The notes under the pieces are model-generated. The model was not told the DNA's origin. It worked only from the letters and a program-made list of their open reading frames with translations, and made no database searches. A stretch of DNA of 64,000 bases from Petrosia ficiformis (taxonomy: Eukaryota > Porifera > Demospongiae > Haplosclerida > Petrosiidae): assembly GCA_947044365.1 (NCBI GenBank), contig OX345651.1:3153926-3217925 (forward strand), written 5' to 3'. The first letter of the stretch is position 1, and each line of letters begins with the position of its first letter. A program made the position numbers and the translations under genes. This document shows positions 15,001 through 64,000 of this stretch, piece by piece.

Positions 15001-16672
15001 TACAAAGACATGATTACGATTACGATTACACCATGATTACTGAGACTGATTACGATTACAATTACGGTCAAAAAATGCTGATTACGATTACGATTACAAA
15101 ACCATGATTACGATTATGATTACAATTACATACATTTTTTTCTTGGAAACAGGAAATGAACAATAACTATTAGATTTTAACTATTATATCTTATGATTTA
15201 TGAACAATAACTATTACATCTAATGAACATCAACTTTTCAAAACGTTCATCACAGAGAAGGCACCCTTTAGGTCTAAAGATTTTTTCAGCAATGGAAAAA
15301 AGTCGCTCAACTCACTCAATAAAAGAGCCCAGCTGTTTGTGAAATTATCAATAATCTTTAATGATTACAGAGCATGATTATGATTACGATTACATAAAAT
15401 TTTAAAGGTGTGATTACGATTACGATTACGATTACACAAAAAGTGTAATCGATTACAATCGTAATCGGCCCCAAGCCTGATGTATATATATATATTTCAC
15501 AATAAACCACTACAAGTACTCTAGAATGTGCTTGCATACAGGTATGTACAGTAATACATGTATGTGTAACACATCAGTGTGGCTTAGGTTGTAGCTGACA
15601 TTTCATGTTGTAAAGAAATGTAAGTAAAGAGGATGAGGGCTTGGTAAATGAACCTAGAGAGTTCTAAAGTAGTAAAGAGGATGATGTTCCTAGGGTTTGG
15701 TAGATGAACCTAGAGAGTTCTAAAGTAGTAAAGAGGATGATGTTCCTAGGGTTTGGTAGATGAACCTAGAGAGTCCTAAATTAGGACTTAATAAATAAAT
15801 CTAAAGGTTCCTGGAAAGTGAATGTAGAGGGTCCTAATTTATTAATGATAATTTCATATTATAGGTCGTAATAGAGGACAATCAATACCTATCAGTCAAT
15901 CAGCTGTGTCTCTTAATGCAATTGATGCTCGTAAAGAATTCCATTCACAACTATATTCTCATTCTCATGAATATCGTATCAAGGTATATAAAGATACTCA
16001 CTGCTAAACTTAGAGTACAAGTATTAACACTATCGTATAGTACATGTAGCTGGGATATTGGGTAACGATTAATAACAAGTGTATATAGAGAAAAAAGTAT
16101 CCCTATGATTACTTTGTGGTGTCAAGCATTCAGCTGACTTTATTATGCCTGAAACACATCAGCCTATTATAGTTATTATTTTGATTATCTACTCTCAAAG
16201 GACCTTGTAGAACTTTAGGAATATATTTCAGGCAGAATAGCTAGCTATTAGTTCCAGTTTCTTCGTAAGCTACTTAGCTACAAGCAGCTTTATTTCTGCT
16301 GGTCTGTAGAGCTCGAGCGCACGTTCTTTTATGTGCCACACCCATTAATTGACCGAGCCCCCGGGAATGACGCAACTTCCTTAACTACGTATACAACGCA
16401 TACTCGCACAAGTGGACACAAGAAGAAAATACATTATATATATAGATTCAACCCCGTGGAAAGCAATCATAGGGATGTCCCTACAGGCCATAATAATTAA
16501 TGGATAATGAATTTTATATAAGTCTGTGTAGTACATGTACATGTATTTGTACATGTACTTATAGTAGCTGCCATTGTAATGACACTTATAATGTTGTATA
16601 TTTGTCCTCTTTAATCTTTCTCTCTCTATAGTCTTCTTCAGTGGAACGCCTTCCATACAATGACACAAGCTC

Positions 16673-16706
<34 letters not shown>

Positions 16707-17590
16707 AGAAAAAAGAGAAACAGCCAGAGTTTGCCAGATCCTCAGGCCATCAACTGAACGAACAGGCGGCCGTACAGGGACTGACCTCCAACTGAATGAC
16801 AGACCTCTCTCTGTCAGGAGGTAACTTCTCCTCTGAAGCTTCAGTGGTACGAGTATCTGACACTTGCTCCACTTCAATAATATGCGCTAAAATATTAATT
16901 TTGGAGACATGCTATACATTTACGTATTGAGCGTTTGGTAGCTATAGTTTTATACTTTGATTCTTAATTCTGGTCATCAGGGGAGTTCCCAATCCGGTCA
17001 TTACTAGGTCAACAGGTTTCGGTTCCTTTAATCTCCCAACCTGTTGTTAGCTACGGAAAGGGCGGAACCACTCCCAAGCAGGAGTCCAGAGCGGTGGAAC
17101 ACGTGTCAATGTATAGGGTAATGTTTATTTCTACCACGTGTTATTATTTTATTTTATTTTATTTTTTGTTTCCATTTATATTGAACATTCATACATAGGT
17201 CTGGGGTATATTAACAAGTCTCTTACTGTATTTGAATAGGTCCAGCAATACATTATAGATATATACCAAATATACATTATAGATAATTTTAAACAATTTG
17301 TATTTAACAATATTTAGCAATATATTATTGGGATGCAAGTAGATACACATACCTGACAAATCTTCTAGACAGATACCATGTGAATTTGTGACTTTGTAGC
17401 ATGTGACAAGTTATAAGGTCAGCATGTGACATTAAAGGCTAGGCATGTGGTTTAACAGTCTAATTTGGGAATTCAACTTAAGTGTTTATTATTCATGCCA
17501 TAGTGTTAATTATATATACTTTAAAGTGTGTGTCATATAATTAAGGCCACATCATAATATATAATTTAAAGTATTTTTTATAGTAGTTTT

Positions 17591-17621
<31 letters not shown>

Positions 17622-17714
17622 TTATAATAGTTTTTTATTTATTTATTTATTTATTTATTTATTATAGTAGTTTTTATTTATTTATTTAGTTACAGCTTTT
17701 TTAGAGAGAAAGAG

Positions 17715-17787
<73 letters not shown>

Positions 17788-17958
17788 CTGTGACTGTGAC
17801 TGTGACTGTGTAACCATCCAAAGCTAGAGTTCTAATATTTAATTATTTGGGGGGATTTTTATTTCCATACAGAATATTCATATATGGAAAGTTTGGAACC
17901 TGTCAATGAAGATAGTCCTTCGCGATCAGGAAAAGGATTCATTGATTCATCTCATTGA
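80..17958 (+). CDS. CDC42BPA-like: MRCK-like (CDC42-binding) Ser/Thr kinase, C-terminal part, 23 exons
   Basis: This is the regulatory C-terminal portion of a myotonic dystrophy kinase-related CDC42-binding kinase; the kinase domain is outside the window. Exons read: 80-231, 1075-1166, 1245-1339, 2018-2138, 2498-2569, 3194-3395, 4008-4089, 4704-4847, 6105-6207, 6679-6807, 7852-7944, 8751-8869, 9563-9677, 11006-11116, 11711-11791, 11871-11968, 12482-12572, 13098-13161, 13254-13368, 14187-14208, 15865-15983, 16632-16674, 17873-17958 (TGA). They sum to 2,349 nt and stay in one frame. Domain order is coiled coil, C1, PH, CNH, CRIB, which is the MRCK order; citron kinase lacks CRIB and ROCK lacks CNH. 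Family knowledge: MRCK acts downstream of CDC42/Rac on myosin light chain and actin-based protrusion. The gene converges on the ABC gene about 1 kb away. The weakest junction is the donor at 8870 (GTTGTT). Paralogue assignment (alpha, beta or invertebrate single copy) cannot be made. Confidence 0.9.
722..1064 (+). repeat. Minisatellite, ~70-bp unit x5, ending at a splice acceptor
   Basis: Five units of the type ATACAATGTGTTTTCATCCA + TTCATTAATTAATA + (CATGTA)n. The last copy ends 10 bp before the exon at 1075. Units differ mainly in the number of TACATG steps. Confidence 0.85.
2018..2569 (+). other. MRCK C1 (phorbol ester/DAG-type) zinc finger, exons 2018-2138 and 2498-2569
   Basis: The two exons spell a complete C1 domain at about residues 120-169 of the visible protein. 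Starting at [17 protein letters not shown], the zinc ligands are spaced H-x12-C-x2-C-x13-C-x2-C-x4-H-x2-C-x7-C, exactly the canonical pattern, ending at KEKVFPAC. The intron between them is phase 1 (A|AT) and carries a large (TACATG)n and TG-rich tract. In MRCKs the C1 domain contributes membrane and diacylglycerol/phorbol ester binding. Whether this copy binds phorbol ester cannot be read from the sequence. Confidence 0.9.
2680..2793 (-). mobile_element. hAT-like MITE family F, internally deleted copy
   Basis: Shares both ends with the copies at 7332-7543 and 25526-25764 (TTTTGAAGCATG... and ...GAGCTTATCAAAAACACTG), but the middle is deleted. Confidence 0.6.
2988..3071 (-). mobile_element. 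tRNA-derived SINE fragment (3' half)
   Basis: On the minus strand: a B-box-like GGGTTCAAATCCCGCCTGAG, then GCAACTCATTTTTC, a second GCCTCAGGTG and CTTTCTTTC. The same order occurs at 8904-9046. The A box is missing, so this copy is 5'-truncated. Confidence 0.7.
3194..4847 (+). other. MRCK PH domain, exons 3194-3395, 4008-4089, 4704-4847
   Basis: Residues about 178-320. The first exon contains [20 protein letters not shown] followed by [19 protein letters not shown], matching the MRCK PH start (EGhvriPkPaGVKKGWqRA..VCDFKlFLyd). The second contains [20 protein letters not shown]. The third ends with the C-terminal PH helix, including the conserved Trp ([20 protein letters not shown]). All three acceptors and donors keep phase. 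In the family this domain binds phosphoinositides at cell junctions and protrusions. Confidence 0.88.
5752..5979. mobile_element. MITE family C copy (TA-type, long TIRs)
   Basis: Ends are inverted copies of TACAGTATATGTCAATAAAA and adjoining AGTCACCATACAGTA. The interior is built of short alternations of ACTACTGTAG and TAATTACTGT. Other copies: 8023-8231, 10513-10730, 54020-54246, 55237-55379, with fragments at 10066-10120 and 49080-49163. Confidence 0.75.
6838..7017 (+). mobile_element. hAT-like MITE family E with 8-bp target duplication
   Basis: Terminal inverted repeat CAGGGGTGTGGAAAC / GTTTCCACACCACTG, flanked by GTAATGGC and GTAATGTC (7 of 8 identical). The CAGGGGTG end is typical of hAT elements. 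Sits 30 bp after the MRCK donor at 6808. No transposase; about 180 bp. Confidence 0.8.
7076..7250 (+). mobile_element. MITE family A fragment
   Basis: Starts TTTTATGGCCTGCAAGGCC and ends in the GTTAAGGATGTTGCATCATT segment. Related to the longer copies at 16074-16494, 41034-42114 and 46395-46932. Carries an inserted (TACATG)n/TA tract. Confidence 0.65.
7332..7543 (+). mobile_element. hAT-like MITE family F with 8-bp target duplication
   Basis: Inverted ends CAGTGTTTTTGATAAG / CTTATCAAAAACTCTG, flanked on both sides by ATATCAAT, a perfect 8-bp duplication. The interior contains two inverted copies of a GGCCCAAAGAG-type segment. Confidence 0.82.
7564..7748 (+). repeat. 25-bp minisatellite x7
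   Basis: Unit CTGCATGATCAAACCTGCAT + GTCAT, nearly perfect; two copies have ATTAAA and one has TGGATG. Adjoins the family F element. Confidence 0.9.
8023..8231. mobile_element. MITE family C copy, opposite orientation
   Basis: Starts ACAGGATATGTCAATACAAA and ends TATATTGACATATACTGTA; the interior matches 5752-5979 in reverse complement. Confidence 0.7.
8904..9046 (+). mobile_element. tRNA-derived SINE with (CTTT)n tail
   Basis: Contains RNA polymerase III boxes A (TAGCTCAGTTGGTAGAGC) and B (GGGTTCGAATCCCAC), spaced as in a tRNA. A short body follows, with an inverted CCTGAGGCA...TGCCTCAGG pair, then (CTTT)n. The 5' acceptor arm does not pair well with the 3' side, so this is a SINE head, not a working tRNA gene. 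Confidence 0.75.
9066..9280. mobile_element. MITE family B copy (internally shortened)
   Basis: Starts TACAGTACCTGACATTATTA and ends TAATACAATCATATACTGTA. Family consensus is clearest at 26774-27037. Confidence 0.7.
10513..10730. mobile_element. MITE family C copy
   Basis: TACAGTATGTGTCAATAACC at the left and GTGACATTTTATTGACATAC at the right; interior as in 8023-8231. Confidence 0.65.
10752..10935 (-). mobile_element. Interspersed repeat family K
   Basis: Matches 22618-22812 in reverse complement: GGATATTTAGAGTGGTGGTT at one end, GGGCAGAACACTG at the other, with three GAGTGGTGGTTAAT-like steps inside. CAGTGTTCTGCC at its end is hAT-like. Confidence 0.65.
12000..12415 (+). repeat. Degenerate minisatellite, GACAGAGAGATACATGTAGA type
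   Basis: About 60-bp units built from AGAGACAGAGAGATA, ACATGTAGATAGA and GATCAAAGACAG, decaying into GATA/CATA tracts at the right end. Lies within an MRCK intron; not coding. Confidence 0.8.
12585..12665 (+). repeat. (ATGG)n microsatellite
   Basis: GGATGGATGG repeats with later GACGGATGG variants, in the MRCK intron after 12572. Confidence 0.9.
12867..13026. mobile_element. Possible hAT-like MITE
   Basis: Begins CAGTGTTTCCCCTAG and ends GTGGAAAACACAG, imperfect inverted ends of hAT style. The GC content is higher than its surroundings. No clear target duplication, because the flanks are (TACATG)n. Confidence 0.5.
13401..13675 (+). mobile_element. Repeat family D copy with internal tandem duplication
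   Basis: Begins ACATTCACAATGACCTCAAA; shares AGTTTAATGTCATAAG and GGATTGAAATTTGACATA with 40667-40920, 54512-54735, 56026-56262 and 59731-59990. An interior ~60-bp segment is present three times here. Confidence 0.7.
13681..13885. mobile_element. MITE family B copy, 5'-truncated
   Basis: From GTGAGTGAAGTACAC to TAATAAAGTCAGGTACTGTA; the left inverted repeat is absent. Confidence 0.65.
14309..14348. repeat. Near-perfect hairpin
   Basis: GTTATCAAACCTCCCGGT followed after 4 bases by its reverse complement. The same TATCAAACCTC motif recurs in the larger palindrome at 14859-14959. Confidence 0.85.
14859..14959. repeat. ~100-bp palindrome (foldback element)
   Basis: GGTTATACACCTCGGTACGG at the left pairs with ACCTCGGTGTATAACC at the right; the centre is TTTATCAAACC...GGTTTGATAAA. 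It can fold almost end to end with small mismatches. Confidence 0.8.
14985..15479 (+). mobile_element. Non-autonomous hAT element with perfect 8-bp target duplication
   Basis: Ends CAGGGTTGGGGCCGATTAC and GTAATCGGCCCCAAGCCTG are inverted repeats (18 of 19). Both sides carry ATGTATAT, an 8-bp target duplication. The interior is made of GATTACGATTAC repeats at both ends, with about 250 bp of unrelated sequence in the middle; no transposase. Confidence 0.9.
15625..15790 (+). repeat. ~56-bp tandem repeat x2.5
   Basis: Unit runs AGTAGTAAAGAGGATGATGT to GATGAACCTAGAGAGTTC; just left of the MRCK exon at 15865. Confidence 0.85.
16074..16494 (-). mobile_element. MITE family A, full-length copy in reverse
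   Basis: Left end AAAAAAGTATCCCTATGATT, right end AAAGCAATCATAGGGATGTC: terminal inverted repeat ATCCCTATGATT(G/A)CTTT. The body includes GACCGAGCCCCCGGGAATGA and CAACCCCGTGG, as in 46395-46932 in reverse. Lies between MRCK exons. Confidence 0.75.
16675..16705 (+). repeat. (GT)n starting at a splice donor
   Basis: The MRCK exon 16632-16674 ends CTCAG and the intron begins directly with a GT dinucleotide run, so the donor is formed by the microsatellite. Confidence 0.85.
17583..17787 (+). repeat. (TTTA)n and (GT)n microsatellites
   Basis: TTTA runs at about 17583-17697 followed by a GT run at about 17718-17787, 85 bp before the last MRCK exon. Confidence 0.9.
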
Positions 17959-18274
17959 TTTACTTTAATCTAACTATTTGTTATTTATTAATATAGTAGT
18001 ATATAAAATCAAAACCATTAATGGAATTATTATCTTAGATGTGTTTCCCGATAAAGTATGCATTGTGATGTATGTACAATTCATTTAGTTGTAAGCAAAT
18101 ATTTTTGTGGATTTTATTGTTCACATTATTTATTTTTTACTTAAAGCATATGATTAATCATTAATTTTTATCAATAATAATAAGTTATTGTTATTATTGT
18201 AAATAATTTTTGTTGCTATCATTTCATGTTATAATTATTTTATATCAATCATTTCTATTAATTTTTATTATAAT

Positions 18275-18500
18275 ATTTGAAACTAGTGTAGTTTTAGTAT
18301 GAGAATACTGACCACAGATTTAGAAATTTGAAACTAGTGTAGTTTTAGTATGACGATATTGACCACAGATTTAGAAATTTGAAACTAGTGTAGTTTTAGT
18401 ATGACGATATTGACCAGATTTAGAAATTTGAAACTAGTGTAGTTTTAGTATATATGACGATATTGACCACAGATTTAGAAATTTGAAACTAGTGTACGTA
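18275..18500 (+). repeat. ~57-bp tandem repeat in the convergent intergenic gap
   Basis: Units read GAAACTAGTGTAGTTTTAGT + ATGACGATATTGACCACAGA + TTTAGAAATTT, four to five copies. The remaining 17959-19011 is AT-rich with no further gene seen. Confidence 0.88.
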
Positions 18501-18683
18501 GTTTGACAATACTGACTGCTTTTAGTTACAGTTATAGATAGAATACTATAGAAACTAGTACTAGTGTTGTTTTGGTATGGCAATGAGCACTTAGTTAATT
18601 TATATTGCTATAGACATTTGAGACTAGTGTTACAGTTCGTATACCTATATATAATTTATCACAATTCTAGTTACAGTTTATAC

Positions 18684-18742
18684 CAGGAGCCCATAATGAC
18701 GAAAGCGTAACGCTTTCTGGTCAACGTCATTATGGGCTCCTG
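18684..18742. repeat. Hairpin element family H
   Basis: CAGGAGCCCATAATGAC ... GTCATTATGGGCTCCTG; a second copy is at 54897-54974. Inner bases ACGCTTTC pair as well. Confidence 0.85.
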
Positions 18743-18847
18743 TCTATACCAATTGTTGTATTGTTTTTTTTGTGAATGTACTATTGTGTTCACCTACATG
18801 TATCATTCCCAGCTGCACCCTACATACAGCAACAAGACTAGTGTTAC

Positions 18848-18853
18848 TTTATT
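18848..18853 (-). terminator. Possible polyadenylation signal of the ABCC4-like gene
   Basis: AATAAA on the minus strand about 160 bp beyond the TGA at 19012-19014. Plausible by distance only. Confidence 0.35.
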
Positions 18854-19011
18854 AATTATGATTATCATCAATAAATCACACATCAGGTTAATTATAATTA
18901 TAACACCTGTCAGTACAGTGCTACTGAAATAAATAAAATAGCATTGGGATTATAAATATATTTAAATAATTATAAATAATAATCGTTATTACAGGTGACT
19001 ATAGAGCCTTC

Positions 19012-63108
<44,097 letters not shown>

Positions 63109-63315
63109 TTTCCACTGATGCAATATCTAGACAGGATGCATAAACGATATTCATACAAATACAGTCTCATTCCAAACTACAGCGCACTGCAACCACGCTC
63201 TCGATCTCTCATTTTAAGTAGGTGTCTAGCGGCGCTGACTTCATACATGTACGTTTATGATGGTAAATCTTTTTGGCAATATGACAACGCATCATCCTAA
63301 TATCCACACTCACAC

Positions 63316-63383
<68 letters not shown>

Positions 63384-64000
63384 AAGTTTGAAATGATGTC
63401 CAGGCTGTCTGCCATGCATTCGCAAGAGCCCAAGAGCCAGGGGATGAGGCAAGTATCAGATCTGATCATCTTAGTTCTATGCCATTGATTAAGGAGTGGC
63501 AGTGATGATTTATGACGACATCATGTATAATGCAATTTGGATACATTTTGCATGTCTGTGTTGCTACTGGGTTCAAACATAATTTCCATGTAAGACTATC
63601 AGTAAACTAAACAAAACGAGATACAAAATTGGCAACTAATTGATTAATATTTGTGAAAAACTTTCAAATAACATGCAATTAGATGCATGCTATCATGTAA
63701 ACTATATAACACATAGCTATAATAAGAATAAACTGTACTCAATGAAAGTTGGATCCAATGTTCCCATACGTAGAAAATAATTTTGTCTATTATGCTACCC
63801 ATAGAACCCCAAATTGAATTTTGTATCATTTAATTATATTTTTAAATTTAACAAGTACATCAACAAAAAGTTCAAAGGCCTGCTTCCCTTTGATGATGTG
63901 TACTAAGTAAACTGTATGGCTGGGATGTTTGTAAATGCAGAGACAAATGAAACACAAATGTACATAATTATGTATATATGTATGTATGTATGTATGTATG
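63109..64000. other. Upstream region of the ABC gene
   Basis: 5' flank of the start codon. A (GT)n run at about 63319-63378 and a terminal (ATGT)n run at 63976-64000. No TATA or initiator could be placed with confidence, and no further gene is seen. Confidence 0.5.

Larger units (their letters stand above)
13098..17958 (+). other. MRCK CRIB motif and C-terminal tail, exons 13098-17958
   Basis: Exon 13254-13368 carries [20 protein letters not shown], a full match to the CRIB consensus I-S-x-P-x(2-4)-F-x-H-x2-H-x-G that binds GTP-loaded CDC42/Rac. The exon before it (13098-13161) is a basic linker. After it come a 22-nt microexon (14187-14208, TAGPTLSG) and Ser-rich tail exons 15865-15983 and 16632-16674. 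The last exon, 17873-17958, ends ...GKGFIDSSH, stop TGA. The donor at 16675 lies inside a GT microsatellite that starts right at the exon edge. The tail is poorly conserved, so the last three exons are less certain than the CRIB exon. Confidence 0.82.

Overview
The window looks like the genome of a marine invertebrate animal, most likely a demosponge. The lineage is inferred, not proven. It is AT-rich, genes are split by GT-AG introns, the two recognisable genes are metazoan-type, and introns are crowded with palindromic (TACATG)n tracts, tandem arrays and many small non-autonomous DNA transposons. I placed exon edges by hand from GT/AG signals, reading phase and family similarity. Every junction keeps phase, but no transcript was available.

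Layout. (1) 80-17958, plus strand: the 3' part (23 exons, 782 codons) of a gene for an MRCK/CDC42BP kinase, containing coiled coil, C1 zinc finger, PH, CNH (citron homology) and CRIB segments. The kinase domain lies left of the window. (2) 17959-19011: a convergent intergenic gap with a tandem repeat and a hairpin element. (3) 63108 down to 19012, minus strand: a complete 30-exon ABC transporter gene of the ABCC4/MRP4 type (1,397 codons), with two membrane domains and two nucleotide-binding domains. (4) Inside one 12.4-kb intron of the ABC gene (27954-40318), on the same strand, lie two large uninterrupted reading frames of 1,234 codons each (29935-33639 and 34184-37888). They are tandem duplicates encoding secreted-then-membrane receptor-like proteins with a Pmp-like beta-helix type ectodomain and about nine C-terminal membrane segments. 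(5) 63109-64000: only a GT microsatellite and unassigned sequence upstream of the ABC start.

Most notable. The two nested proteins are about 94% identical over the first 216 residues and about 97% over the last 498, but their central ~520 residues are strongly diverged while total length stays the same. That pattern suits a diversifying recognition receptor. A second unusual pattern is in the ABC gene: three introns carry tandem arrays whose units are copies of the neighbouring exon edge. In one, about 14 extra copies of a complete 3' splice site plus the first five codons of the exon fill the whole intron.

Repeats. At least eight interspersed families are present with visible terminal inverted repeats and often target-site duplications (hAT-like 8 bp, Tc/pogo-like TA). 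There is also a tRNA-derived SINE, foldback elements and many micro/minisatellites. Nearly all intronic DNA over 300 bp that is not listed separately consists of (TACATG)n tracts or unremarkable AT-rich sequence.
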